Positions 21,945 to 33,109 are shown, numbered from the stretch's first letter. The stretch: 64,000 nt of DNA from Hymenopus coronatus (GCA_030762935.1 CM060884.1:73783196-73847195); one strand, 5' to 3'. Numbers and translations: made by a program. The notes: a model not told the origin generated them from the sequence alone.

Positions 21945-22176
21945 ATAATAGTACATTTCTGTTATTAATATAATCTAGATAAAAGTATAATACTTTCTAA
22001 GAATAGTTTGATTGCAGAGGAGGTAGTCAAAGTCATGTGAACACATCAGATTTTTTTATCCTGGGATACATAAAGATCGTTCAGAATCTGTGCTCACAAT
22101 CATACTTCATATTAGGTTTAAAGCTGTAAGCGGTTTCTATAAGTTCAAATATGAAGTTTCCCCTTAAGAAAAATGA
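21945..22176. repeat. Segmental duplicate S, copy 2
   Basis: Diverged copy of 19321-19546: TCTAAGAATAGTTTGATTGC, then ATCCTGGGATACATAAAG, then AATATGAAGTTTCCCC. Confidence 0.7.
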
Positions 22177-22569
22177 AGGGTAAAGGAAGCCGAGGTTGTG
22201 TGGTTGTAGGCATTAATTAACTCGCTGCCTTCTCCTTGATTTCCCTGGACAACACTTGAAGATTTCCCTCACAAACACGCTCAGCGAACGAAAAATAACC
22301 TCTGGCTAGGAAAACCAAAAGGAGCTCTTCCTTTACTGCAAAAGATCCAGATTAACTTCTTTTCTTGGCTTTGATCTCCTGTTAAACAAAAGCGAAATTG
22401 TTGACAAGCAATTAGTATTTAATTTGCAGCTGTTAAATCATGTTCGTTTCCACCCAAAGTTACAGGTCATCGAACTTGATCCAATTCAAGGCAAGATATT
22501 CTGAGAGTTATTTAAAAATCTCAAAATAAATTATTTTGACTCTTTACCTTGTATTCAACAAACCTTTTT
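22177..22569. other. Unassigned 390-bp stretch
   Basis: No open frame or repeat recognised. Confidence 0.4.
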
Positions 22570-23420
22570 AAGTTTTACTTTCTCTATGCGTACTATGCTC
22601 ATAGTGTACAAAGAAGGTATTGTGTTCCACCCAGAAATTCGATACCGAGATTGCACTAGAAATACATGTTTTCGGTCCCCCTGAGTCCAAAAATAGAATT
22701 TTCAGAAACATGTCCGTGTGTGTGTGTGTGTCTTGACAGCATAACTCAAAAACGAAAAGACCGTTAAATATCAAACTTGGTATTTAAGTATCTTCCAAGG
22801 ATGCGACACGAAGATGTTCAAGAACATTCCCCACCACTTTTCTTGGAACTTTTTTCGAAAATTTTATTTTCTCAAAAATGTCTGTAATGATTTTGATTAT
22901 AATCTCGTATATTTAAGAAATTTACATGCCAAATGAAATGTATATCTTGAATTTTCTTGAAATGGCCTCCGAAGACTACTTTATTCTGGATGAATTTTAC
23001 GGAATTTTGAATAACTGGTAAACCTAAGAGATGGACAAACACATACCACTCAAAAAATGTAGGACACGTTAACACACACAGTTTGTGTTAATTACATTAT
23101 TTTCGTGTACTTGATCGTTTTAGAGATATTCGTTGTTTTTGGTTTTAACTTTGAAAAACATACTTTTCTCATACAGGAATTTGTCAAATCCTGTCCATAC
23201 AAACAAAGAAACTTCAGTCACATAGCAGCCAACCATTGACTATCACTTTAACCTATGGTACTCCCTTATTCCGGTTCTACTTACAAGGAAGCAACTAATA
23301 AGACTATTTCTACTATTTTTTTCTCGATTAGCATGAAGTAAATAGAAGCATAACATTTTTAACAATAATTTCTTACACAGATATAGAGAAAGGCATGTGA
23401 ATGGAGAACATCAGATTTTT
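22570..23420 (-). repeat. RepA copy, full length (851 bp)
   Basis: TTTTACTTTCTCTATGCG with palindrome ACTATGCTCATAGT, continuous to GAACATCAGATTTTT. GT tract at 22716-22731. Confidence 0.88.
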
Positions 23421-23798
23421 ATTGTAGAACAGTATAATAATATTTGCTGAGCCGCAGTGAAACGACAAGGGAATGCATCTCGACAGTGGAAATGCAGCAT
23501 TTGTGTGTTAGCGTGTGAAATGGGGTGCACATTGCATGAGCTAATCTCATGACACATTCAGTACAACTGCACCGGATGACTGTGAACCCAAAACCTCGGC
23601 CCTTATTATGGAAAACCGCGATTCTCTCATGGAATATTGAACATCTTGGTATGGTCTGCAATTTACAAGGGGTTAGTCATAGAATGCTCGAAAATCAACT
23701 CAGGAATGTTCTCCATAACGCACCCATTATCGTAAAGAAATCTAATTCGTACTGACGTGCATAAAAGTTGAACCAAAACCTCAATCTACGATAGAGGA
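23421..23798. other. Unassigned 380-bp stretch
   Basis: Overlapping 68-80 codon frames exist on both strands (23419-23755) without a recognisable domain. Confidence 0.4.
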
Positions 23799-24100
23799 AA
23801 ATCTGATGTGTCCATTCAAATGACTTTCTCTACATCTATGCAATAAATTATTGTTATAAAGCTTATTCTTCTATTTATTTAATACTAATCGACAAACAAC
23901 TGGCAGAAAGTGTCCAATTACATGATTCCTTGTAATTAGAAGGGAAATAAGGCAGTACTATAGGGTACATCGATAGTCAAATATTTTAAAACCTGGGTGC
24001 TATGTGACTAAGGTACCTTTGTATGGACAGGAGCTGACAAATTCTTGCATGAAAAAAGTATAAACATTTTAAAGGTAAAACTAATAAAAAGGAATATCTA
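23799..24100 (+). repeat. RepA 5' third
   Basis: AAATCTGATGTGTCCATTC to AAAGGAATATCTAAA, where another RepA begins in the same orientation. Confidence 0.8.
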
Positions 24101-24206
24101 AATAATCTGATGTGTTCCATTCACATGACTTTCTCTACATCTCTGCAACAAATTATTGTTAAAAAGCTTATGCTTCTATTTACGTCATGCTAATCGAAAA
24201 CAAATA

Positions 24207-24424
24207 TTTTTTTTTGTAGGTTAATGTCCTTTGACGTGGTTTGTCATATCGGACGATGCTCAAATTATTTCGAGATCCACGGAGCTTAAAGTTACACGAC
24301 AATTGTCTACTCAGGATAAGGGAAAACTCTGATAAAAGATTTATCCGGGTAACCCACCCTAAGCGAGATTCGAATTCGCAACCTTTTGAATGTGAGGCAG
24401 TCACGCTACCCAGACGGTCTGAGA
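24207..24424 (-). mobile_element. SINE-C: tRNA-derived SINE
   Basis: Read on the minus strand: CAGACCGTCTGGGTAGCGTG (A-box-like) and GCGAATTCGAATCTCGC (B-box-like), a body of about 130 bp and an A tail (the T run 24207-24215 on plus). It lies inside a RepA copy. The target duplication is not clear. Confidence 0.65.
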
Positions 24425-25142
24425 AATACTCTTATTACTTACTTCCTTGTAAGTAGATGCGAAATAAGGGAGTACCATAGGTTATAGTGATAGTCAAAAG
24501 TTGGTTGCTATGTGACTGAAGCTCGTTTGCTTGTATGGGCAGGAGTTGACAGATTCCTGTATGAGAAAAGTTTTTTAAAGCTGAAACCAAAAACAAGGAA
24601 TTTCTAAAAAAAAACAATCACTTCTACTAAAAACGGTATAGAGCATAAAATGTATGTTTTAACGTGGTCTACATTTTGGGTGGGGAAAGTTTCTGTCCAT
24701 CGCTTACGGCTTATCATTATGCAAAATTCCGCAAAATTCATAATAAAGATGCCTTCAGACGTTATTTTAAGAAAATTTAAGATATATATTTTAGTTTATA
24801 CATTTATATGTGAATATCTTTAATATACGATATTTTAATCCAAATCGTAGAGCCATTTTTAAGAAAACCAACGTTTTTGTAAATTTTTCCAGTAAAGGTT
24901 AGTTGTGGGTGGGAATATTTTCTTGATAATCTTTGTGTTGCATCCTTGGAAGATACGGAACATAAATACCAATAATGGTATTTAAGGTACTTTTTGTTTT
25001 GTTGTCCACACACTCTGTCTCACTGAACTTTTTCTATATTTTTTGGGGGGAGGGGGATTGAGGAGGTTCAAAACATGTATTTCCAGTGAAATCTCGGTAT
25101 TGAATTTTTGGGTGCAATACAATACCTTCTCTATACACTATG

Positions 25143-25227
25143 AGTGCAATTTTTACTGAAGTCTACCTTCAATAAAAAAAATATTAATAATAATAAAAAA
25201 TATACCAATGAATTTAAAGTTTCTATG
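25143..25227. mobile_element. 85-bp unclassified insertion in a RepA palindrome
   Basis: Splits CACTATG from TACATAGT. CTATG occurs at both junctions (25138-25142 and 25223-25227), a possible 5-bp duplication. The content is AT-rich (ends AGTGCAATTTTT and AAAGTTTCTATG) with no coding capacity. Confidence 0.55.
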
Positions 25228-25380
25228 TACATAGTATGTGTAGAGAAAGGAAAAATATTAACTTTCTTTTGTAGTATACAAATCAGTCACCAACCCAATC
25301 AATTTTACCCTGATTGGTAATGTGTCGAAAGTACAGCTCTGAGTTTTAAACAACACCACCTTTGGAATAATCGTTTGTTT

Positions 25381-25381
<1 letters not shown>

Positions 25382-25411
<30 letters not shown>

Positions 25412-25685
25412 CACACCAGTCGTATGTAGGACAGGAGTTGGAGACTCATAGAGTCGGACTGAAAAATTCAATGCCATAGCCGGGATTTGAACCACGGATC
25501 TCCCGATCTATAACCGGTTGCTCTGCCACTGAGCTACCAGAACATGCCGGGATAGCATTGAATTTATCAACTGACTCGCATGTTTCCCAACCACAAGATG
25601 ATCTCAAATTATTTTGAGATGACAACCCCAATGGCGACTTACAATGTTGTAAGTACTTTAGAACCAGTATTCATAGTATAGCTAA
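25382..25685 (-). mobile_element. SINE-D: tRNA-derived SINE with a 30-A tail
   Basis: The T30 run at 25382-25411 is its poly(A) on the minus strand. The tRNA-like core has A box TAGCTCAGTGGCAGAGC (25536-25520) and B box GGTTCAAATCC (25493-25483). A 5' leader of about 130 bp contains the palindrome ATCTCAAAATAATTTGAGAT (about 25605-25624) and GCCATTGGGGTTGTC, shared with the copy at 34290. The tRNA-like core is not a functional tRNA, because the T stem and acceptor ends do not pair. Confidence 0.8.
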
Positions 25686-25749
25686 CTATTATGGTCAATC
25701 GTCATTGGATTAATTATATAATAATTGTATTGAAATTATTCCAATTTAT

Positions 25750-25825
25750 AGAGACCGGGAGATCCGTGGTTCAAATCCCGGCTCTGGCGTTGAGTTTTTC
25801 AGTTTGGCTCTACCTAACCAATATT
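25750..25825 (+). repeat. Single SINE-D B-box module, opposite strand
   Basis: GAGACCGGGAGATCCGTGG then TTCAAATCCCGGCT and a GTTTTTCAGT tail: the 3' module of SINE-D without an A box, placed head-on to the preceding SINE-D. The same layout, with ten modules, is at 34567-35582. Confidence 0.7.
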
Positions 25826-25829
25826 AGCT

Positions 25830-26618
25830 TGTTGGCGAGATTCCGAATTGTTATGACATTTTATTGCTGTATTCAGTTTCGTCCTTTCCTGTTGTCTTAA
25901 CGTTTACGGTGTACACTTGTTGAAATATTGTAATTGTAACAGCATTAACGCCAGCAATAATTTTAGAAAATATAGCGAGAGTTTTTCCTCATTAACAGAA
26001 TGCATTTGAAAGTTAAAGTAAGCGTACATGAACGATCTCCTTTTTATCATTTCCTTGCTGTTTTTCAAGTAATTTCCAATAGTTATACACATATTTATTT
26101 CTTTCCAGCTTACGATTGAAGGAAAAGATACTTCTGTTTGTTTACCTGAAGCACATTCCCTAATGAGGTTCAACCTTCAAAGGAAGTTGGTTCTCTGTTG
26201 CAGCGAAGAGGTCAAAGCAGACTTTGAATGTCGTATACTAGTAAATTACTGTGTTTTCCTATCAAGATACTTTTCTAAAGATATTTATTCCATGACAAGC
26301 ATCTTGTTTACTGATTCCTTCTAGGAAATAGTGATCTATTTGTTTCTAATGAAAGCATCTTCTACTGCTGTTTTGACAAAAACCAACTATAAAAGCGTTT
26401 ATATGAGATAATTAATTTCACAAATGGCTGGTGTAGCTGAAAGGCACAAAATAAAGTATCACATAAAATAAATAACAAAGCTGATGAAGTCAGACATTAT
26501 AGCATAAAATCAGTCAACATTTGTAATTTATCTACTACGTATGATGTGCATAGCAAGCAAACAAAATTAGATATTGAGATTTATTGGAAATTAGTTTTCA
26601 GGTTTCCTGAATACAAAA
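25830..26618. other. Unassigned 790-bp stretch
   Basis: An 89-codon minus frame (25904-26173) has no known domain. No repeat recognised. Confidence 0.4.
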
Positions 26619-27231
26619 ATCTGATGTTTTCCACTCACATGATTTTCACTGCATCTATGCAACAAATTATTGTTATTACTTGCTTCCTTGTAAGTAGAAG
26701 CGAAATAAGGGAGAAACATTGGGTAAAGTGATAGTCAAAAGCTGGTTGCTAAGTGACTGAAGCTCTTTTTTTTGTGTGGACAGGAGTTGACAAATTCCTG
26801 TATGAGAAAAGTTTCTTAAAGCTGAAACCTACAACCTCAAAAACCATCAACTCCACGAAAAATATGTATATTACATAAATTGTATGTTTTAGCGTTCTCT
26901 ACATTTTTGCGTGGTAAGTTTTGTCCATCTCTTACGATTTAGCAGTTGTGCAAAATTCCGTAAAATTGATCCAGAATAAAGTAGTCTTCAGAAACTATTC
27001 TCAGAAAATTCAAGACATATTTTTATTTTATTTTTATCTTTAATATACGATATGTAATCAAAATCGTTAGTCATTTTGAGAAAATAAAAACTTTTGAAAA
27101 AAAGTACCATGTAAAGGATAGTTTGCGGTGGGGTATTTTCTTGAAAATCTTAGTGTCGCATCCTTGGAAGATAGCGAACTAAAATACCAAGTTTGGTATT
27201 TACGGTCTATTCTTTTTTGAGATATGCTGTC

Positions 27232-27266
<35 letters not shown>

Positions 27267-27409
27267 AAACACCCGGATATTTTTCTAATTTTTTTTTGGG
27301 GGGGATTTAGGGAGACTCAAGACATGTATTTCGGTGAAATCGGGGTATCAAATTTTTGGGTGCATTACAATCCTTCTCTATACACTATGTACGTGTAGAG
27401 AAAGTAAAA
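26619..27409 (+). repeat. RepA copy with an internal deletion
   Basis: AATCTGATGTTTTCC. The AGCTTATGCTTC to TTAGCAG block is missing (ATTATTG joins TTATTACTTGC). The 3' end has only half the palindrome (CACTATGTACGTG). CA tract at 27234-27260. Confidence 0.85.
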
Positions 27410-27414
27410 CTTAT

Positions 27415-27545
27415 ACATCTTCAGAAAAAAACTATTTTGTGTGTGTGCGCAGTGTGTGTATGTCTCTATAACCAACATAATTTATAAACGGCAAATTCGT
27501 GAAATACCAGCATTGATATTTAAGATTGTGATATGAACAGTTTTC
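27415..27545 (-). repeat. RepA microsatellite-region fragment
   Basis: Worn: TTCAGAAAAAAAC, a GT tract, then AACATAATTTATAAACGG. Confidence 0.45.
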
Positions 27546-27552
27546 AATAAAA

Positions 27553-27882
27553 AGTCTGTTCACATGACTTTCTCTAGTTGTTCACAAACTAACTTTTCTT
27601 ACAACATTGTTATTTTATCTACATCTTGTTAATTGAGATAAAATTAGTAGAACTACTCTTATTACTTACTTTTTAGAAGCAGAATAGAAATATGGTCAAT
27701 TGCTTTAAAATGCGGTCGCTGCGTGAAGCAACTGAAATTCCTATCTCTTTGCTTGCCAGAAGTAAACAAAGGATAGAGAAAATATAACGCTTAAAATTGA
27801 AACCAGTAACACGGAATATGTCGGAAACGGCCACTTCTGCAACAAAAATGTATATTACGTTTTGTCCTAAATATATCTACGC
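27553..27882 (+). repeat. RepA 5' part, variant subfamily
   Basis: CTGTTCACATGACTTTCTC followed by the TAGTTGTTCACAAACTAAC block of the second 5' subfamily. It ends at the GTATATTACG block. Confidence 0.7.
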
Positions 27883-28366
27883 TTTTACTTTCTCTACTCG
27901 TAGTATGTACATATAGTACAGAGAAAGTATTAAACTCCACCCAAAAATTCGATACGGAGATTTCGCCAGAAATATAAGTTTTAGGGTCCCCTGTATAAAA
28001 AAAAAGTATTTTCAGAAAAAAGTCTGTAAACATAACTCAAAAAGTCTGTAAATTACCGAACTTGGTATTTAAGATCAGTATCTTCCAGGGATGGGACACG
28101 AACATTTTGAGAAAAGTCCCCCCACCCCAACTGCCGTTTACATGAAACAAATTTCGAACATTTTGATTTTCTCAAAAATGGCTCTAACGATTTTGGCTAT
28201 AATATCATATATTTAAGGTATTTACATGGCAAATAAAATTTATATCTTAATTTTCTGGGTTTAGCCTCTCAATTATGATAAAGTAGATGGGAGATTAAGA
28301 TTTTTAACAGTAATATATTACAGCAATGTAGAGAAAGTCATGTGAATAAAGCAGATTAGATTTTTG
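27883..28366 (-). repeat. RepA copy with a large internal deletion
   Basis: TTTTACTTTCTCTACTCG to the TTCTGGGTTTAGCC block, then a jump to AACAGTAATATATTAC and GTCATGTGAATAAAGCAG. Confidence 0.75.
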
Positions 28367-28370
28367 TGTA

Positions 28371-28727
28371 GAAGTTTTTATCTTTTTTTTACGGTTTACC
28401 AGACACAAATTTCAGCACATTTCATCCAGAATGAACAGGCCTTTATAAGTTCTTCCCAGAAAATTTAAGATATACATGTATTTGTGGTGTAAATATATTT
28501 AATATGCGGTATTTTAATCTAAATCGTTTGAGACATTTTTGAGCAAGACAAAAGCTATAATATATATCCCATGTAGAAGGATACTTTGAGGTGGGATGAT
28601 TTTATTGGAAATTTTCGTGTCGCATCCTAGGAAAATATTGAATCTAAATAACAAATTTAACGGTATTTTAGTTTTTGAGCTATGTTGTCCAAAGACACAC
28701 AGATAAGAACACGGATCCTTTTCTAAA
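28371..28727 (+). repeat. RepA middle part
   Basis: TAGAAGTTTTTATC to ACGGATCCTTTTCTAAAAAT, ending where the next RepA start (CTGACGTG) joins. Confidence 0.7.
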
Positions 28728-28811
28728 AATCTGACGTGTTCCATTCACATAACTTTCTGTAGCTGTTCCAAAAATAAACAATTCTTACAAAAGATTAATG
28801 CTTTCTCTATG
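28728..28811 (+). repeat. RepA 5' fragment, cut by mariner-C1
   Basis: AATCTGACGTGTTCCATTC (variant subfamily), ending GCTTTCTCTATG at the TA used by the mariner. Confidence 0.65.
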
Positions 28812-29445
28812 TACGAGAGCCGTATTTTTCTACCACCGATAGCCTATAAATAAAAGACAATTTCATAGTAAAGAATTATTTTATTACTAAACGTTTTATA
28901 CACTTATGGTTACTTTTCAGCATAATCACCGAAAAGATTTAGACATTTATCGTACCTGTGCACAAGATTTACAATACGCGCTTCAAAAGATGTTGCCGCC
29001 AATGATTTCAAATGAACATTGACGTTGTTTCGAAGATCTTCGTTAGTTTGAAAGTGCTGGCCTCCTAGCCACGTCTTTAATTCAGGGAAAAGCTGAAAGT
29101 CACTGGGTGCCAGGTCAGGAGTATACGGCGGATGATAGAAAATGTCCCATTGAAATTGTTCAAGGAGCCGATGGGTTGTGCCAGCAGTGTATGGACGAGC
29201 GTTGTCATGGATCAACACAATTCCTGAAGTCAGCATTCCTCTTCGTGTGTTTTGAATGCTCTCCGCAAACGTCAAAATCTTCAAAACAACGTCAATGGTC
29301 ATTTGAAATCATTGACGGTAACATTTTTTGAAGCGGGTATTGCAAAGCTTGTACACAGGTACGATAAATGTCTCAATCTTTTCGGTGATTTTGTTGAAAA
29401 GTAACCAGTAAAGGTTTAGCTCTCCTATAAAATTGGATTTTCTAT
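28812..29445. mobile_element. mariner-C1: folded-back mariner 3' ends
   Basis: Starts TA CGAGAGCCGTATTTTTC (28812). 28814 to about 29262 is the 3' half of a mariner in minus orientation. At about 29263 the sequence reverses, and 29263-29445 repeats the C-terminal end in plus orientation. Both arms therefore carry the same mariner end, and no 5' end or HTH region is present. Confidence 0.75.
28910..29302 (-). pseudogene. mariner-C1 transposase C-terminal half
   Basis: An open stretch of about 117 codons: GIVLIHDNARPYTAG (second catalytic Asp), HPPYTPDLAPSDFQLFPELK (third Asp, 34 residues later), WLGGQHFQTNEDL, and LVHRYDKCLNLFGDYAEK at the C-terminus. The first Asp block (TGDE) and the HTH are absent. 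The N-terminal part of the frame is the fold-back junction. Related to mariner-C2 and -C3. Confidence 0.8.
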
Positions 29446-30012
29446 GAAAAAATTGCGTCCATTATGTGTACCTAAATAATAATATGTGATTTGAAAATTC
29501 TGTTTGTTGACGTCACTTTAGAAACCTTCTGAAAAAAATTATGAATATTTTACATTATCAGCATGTTAAGAAATAGTTGCTTGTTACATGCAAACCCACG
29601 AATTTTGATTTTTCAAGTGTACGTAGTTAAAAACAAGTATTGTGCTGTCCACACGTCCCATTGTCCTTAAAGAGGTTCTCTTGTTATGTAATTCCCAGTA
29701 TCATTGTTCCATAAGGAAATCCTAGAATTTCATTCCTTGTGATTTAAGAAATAATACACCTGTTTTCATATGACAGGCCCAAATTTTCATGTTTCTTATC
29801 GGTTTCTTAAACTCTTGTCAACGTTCCACTTATTAAACTAAATATTTCAGCTGCATCTTCAGAAAATTTAATGAGAAAAGGAAGCCCAAGGACGAACAAA
29901 TCACGCACGAACAAGAACAAGGCAAAATACATTATTGGATCAAGGAATGTTTTTAAAGTAGAGTGTGCTATGTAACAATATAAGAATTACTAAATATTAT
30001 AAACAATGAATG
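29446..30012. other. Unassigned 570-bp stretch
   Basis: Nothing recognised. Confidence 0.4.
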
Positions 30013-30228
30013 TTTACTTTCTCTACTCGTTGAATAAGCAAGACACGCGTTGCATTCCACTGAAAAGATCAATTTCGAGGTATCTTTACAAATACACGTT
30101 TTGTAGTCATCGGAATCCAAAAACATTTTCAGAAATGGTGTGTGTATGTGTGACTGTGAACACAATAACTCAAAAACGAAAATTCCCATAAATACTGTGG
30201 TGTCGTTATCCTGGGCAAAGCTAATTCA
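30013..30228 (-). repeat. RepA 3'-end fragment, divergent
   Basis: TTTACTTTCTCTACTCG without the palindrome, then ATTCCACTGAAAAG, GTGTGTGTATGTGTGACTGT and ACTCAAAAACGAAAATTCC. The part 30101-30228 recurs at 31506-31655. Confidence 0.65.
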
Positions 30229-31100
30229 CATATAAACATCTATAGAAAATATGAATAATCAAATTTTCTTAAAGACGTAGGGAGTAAATTTCCAGGAAAC
30301 TTCAAGGAAACACTGGTAAAATTTCACAATTCATTAGAATAGATTCTTCTAACAAGCAACCATTAAAACAATATATGATTGTATCGTTAATGCTTTTAGC
30401 TAAGATAAGTTACATTCGTTATATTTACTTTCTTGTAATACTATGTTACATATAGAGTAGGTAATGCATTCCACCCAAAATTTAGATAACGAGATTTCAC
30501 CGAAAGGGTCCCCTGTATCCAAAACAAAAACATTTTTAGAAAAAGGTCCGTGTGTCTTTGTACACGATATTTCAAAAACGGAAAGTCGTTAAAGATGTTG
30601 ATATTTAAGTTTATTATCTTCTAGAGAAGCGACACGAAGCCTTTGACAAAAATCCCCCACCCTAAACTACCCTTTACATGGAAAAAATTTCGATAATTTG
30701 GTTTTTTAAAAAATGTCTCTAAGGATTTTGATTAAAATACCGTAGGTATATTAAAGATATTTACATGACAAATAAAATGTATATCCTGAACTTTCTGAAT
30801 AGCCTGTAAATACCTCTTTATTCTGGATAAATTTTGCTGAATTTGGCTTAACTGCTAAACCGCTAGAGAGAGATAAAAACTTACAACATAAATAATATAG
30901 ATCTCGTTAAAACACGCAATTTATGTCAAGCACGTTTTTTTCGTGCAATTGACCATTTATGAAATATTCCTTGTTATTGGTTTCAGTTGTAAAGTCTATA
31001 TTTTTCCCAGACAGGAAGTGTCCGTTTTTATTTTGCTGTACTCCCGGCTAATCAAAGAAGCGATTCGGAATGACAATCGCATAACCACAGCTTTTAAAAC

Positions 31101-31112
31101 ATTTGACTAACA
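31101..31112. repeat. Target-site duplication (left) of the palindromic insertion
   Basis: ATTTGACTAACA, identical to 31333-31344. Confidence 0.8.
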
Positions 31113-31332
31113 TAAGAACTATAGCTTTCCTGGCGACGTGTTAATTCAAGATCTTCTCGGGCTTCTAGCCAGGTAAAAACTTGGCTTGACACCAACGTTT
31201 CGAAGAAGTGCATCTTCCTCGTCTTCAGGGTGAACTGATCGTCTTCACCCTGAAGACGAGGAAGATGCACTTCTTCGAAACGTTGGTGTCAAGCCAAGTT
31301 TTTACCTGGCTAGAAGCCCGAGAAGATCTTGA
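31113..31332. mobile_element. Penelope-like palindromic retroposon with hammerhead-type cores
   Basis: Two arms, 31143-31234 and 31244-31335, are perfect 92-bp inverted repeats around a 9-bp spacer (the last bases of the right arm overlap the target duplication). Each arm carries a core like that of hammerhead ribozymes in Penelope-like elements. In the right arm: CACC (31247-31250), CTGAAGA (31250-31256), a stem GAGGAAG/CTTCTTC around ATGCA (31258-31276), GAAA (31277-31280), then CGTTGGTG, whose GGTG pairs with CACC. The 12-bp target duplication fits retroposition. No coding sequence. Assignment to Penelope-like elements rests on this motif alone. Confidence 0.65.
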
Positions 31333-31344
31333 ATTTGACTAACA
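31333..31344. repeat. Target-site duplication (right) of the palindromic insertion
   Basis: ATTTGACTAACA. RepA resumes from here. Confidence 0.8.
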
Positions 31345-31505
31345 CTTTAACATAGCACATTCCTTTAGTTTCCTTCTGCTTATAAGGAACTAAGTAATAA
31401 GAACATTCTGCTAATGTTTATCTCGATTAGCGTTGTGGAGAAAGAAGATTTTTTGTAAGAAATTTGTATGTAGAGCAGCTAGAGCAATTCATATGAGTGT
31501 AACAT

Positions 31506-31655
31506 ATCAGACCTTTTGTAGTCATCGGAATGAAAAAATGTCTTCAAAAATGGTGTGTGTGTGTTTGCGAGTGTGTGTGACTGTGAACAGAATAACTCAA
31601 AAACTAAAGTTCCCATAAGCACTGTACTGCCGTTATCCTAGACAAAACTAATGTA
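31506..31655. repeat. Duplicate of 30101-30228
   Basis: TTTTGTAGTCATCGGAATG, a longer GT tract, GTGACTGTGAACAGAATAAC, CTGCCGTTATCCTAGAC. Direct orientation, 1.4 kb from its partner. The two flank the RepA copy between them. Confidence 0.7.
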
Positions 31656-31908
31656 GGTATTAATTCTCAAATCACCAGCTCCATCAGGAATTTGGAATCT
31701 TCACCATCCAACACTACTTCAAATTGCTTTCATGGAAATTCTTCTTAAGACTAGTTGAAGTACCAGGAACTAAAATTAAATACTTAGCACGTAAAAACCC
31801 TTAAACAGAACATTAAAACGGAAACTGCCTCAATGATTCCGAAGACAGCGATTCCATAGCTTTACTTATTCAATCTCTGTTCACTCATTATGAACAACTG
31901 AATATATT

Positions 31909-32668
31909 ACTTTTTATACACGTACTATGTACATAGTGTATTGAGAAGGTATTGCATTTTACCCAAAAATTCGATACCGAAATTTCATGGAATACATCAC
32001 GTGGGTCACCCTGAATCCTAAAAAAAGCACTTTTGGAAAAAGGTCCGTGTGTGTAGGTGAACGGCAAAGTTCAAAAACGAAAATACTGTTAAATACCTAA
32101 TCCTCTACCATCCATGGAACTTTTTTCGAAAATGTTTATTTTCTTAAAAATGGCTCTAATGATTTTGATTGGAGTATCGTATTTTAAAGATATTTACCTG
32201 ACAAATAAAATGTGTATCTTGAATTTTCTGGGAATAGCTTCTGAAGATTACTTTATTCTGGAGAATTTTACGGAATTTTGCATAACTGCTAAACCGTAAG
32301 AGATGGACAAAAACTTAACACACAAAAAATGTAGAACTCGTTAGAACACACAATTTAAGTTATATACATATTTTTTCGTGGAGTTGATCGTTTTTGAGAT
32401 ATTCCTTGTTTTTAGTTTCAGCTTTGAAAAATGTATATTTTCTCATACAGGAATTTGAAAACTCCTGTTTCATACAAACAAAGAAAGTTCAGTCACTTGC
32501 CAAACAGCTTTTGACTATTACTTTAACCTATGGTACTCCCTTATTTCGCTTCTACTTACAAGAAAGCAAGTAATAAGACTATTTCTGTTAACTTTTCTCA
32601 ATTGGCATGAAGTAAACAGAAACATAAGCTTTTTAACAATAATTTGTTGCACAGATGTAGAGAAGCTC
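31909..32668 (-). repeat. RepA copy, 5' end cut
   Basis: ACTTTTTATACACGTACTATGTACATAGTG to GCACAGATGTAGAGAAG, then an abrupt switch to plus orientation. It has an internal deletion of the hairpin region (AAATACCTAATCCTC). Confidence 0.82.
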
Positions 32669-32883
32669 AAGACATTTTAATCAAAACCGTTAGAGTTATT
32701 TTTGAGAAAATCAAAATTTTAGAAGAAAGTTCTATGTAAAAGGTAGTTGGTATAGAAGGGATTTTCTTGAAAATCTTCGTGTCGCATCCTTGGAAGATGC
32801 CGAACCTAAATATCAAGTTTGATTTTTAACGATCTTTTCGTTTTTGAGCTATGATGCCCACAGACACACACACACACACATAC

Positions 32884-33083
32884 ACAAGCGCGCCGTGGGC
32901 AAGTGGTTAGACCACTAGCCTCTCACTTAGATGGCCAGGTTTGATCCCACGTGACCGCATGTGAGATTTTTGGTGGGCCTCCTCCGACATCACTTTCCAT
33001 CGGTGCTCCATCTTCATTGCATCTTGAGTGTCGTCGCCAGTGGCGCCAAAAGGAGTAAAAGTGGGTGCTAAACGCTCTAAATG
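32884..33083 (+). mobile_element. SINE-B, fullest copy
   Basis: tRNA-like head with A box TGGGCAAGTGGTTAGACC (32896-32913) and B box GGTTTGATCCC (32939-32949), then GCATGTGAGATTTTTGGTGG, CGGTGCTCCATCTTCATT, TCGTCGCCAGTGGCGCC and the tail GTGGGTGCTAAACGCTCTAA. ACACAC on both sides is the microsatellite target. Shared blocks with 5475, 17021, 47656 and 49569 define the family. Confidence 0.78.
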
Positions 33084-33109
33084 AACACACAGGGACCTTT
33101 TTCTGAAAA

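Larger units (their letters stand above)
24104..25253 (+). repeat. RepA copy with two later insertions
   Basis: AATCTGATGTGTTCC to GTGTAGAGAAAGGAAAAA. Interrupted by SINE-C (24207-24424) and by an 85-bp insertion in the centre of its terminal palindrome (25143-25227). Confidence 0.85.
30425..31508 (-). repeat. RepA copy (variant subfamily), host of a Penelope-like insertion
   Basis: TTTACTTTCTTGTAATACTATG to TAACATATCAGACC. The 5' part is of the second subfamily (TTTAAAACATTTGACTAAC). 31113-31332 is a foreign 220-bp insertion. Confidence 0.8.
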
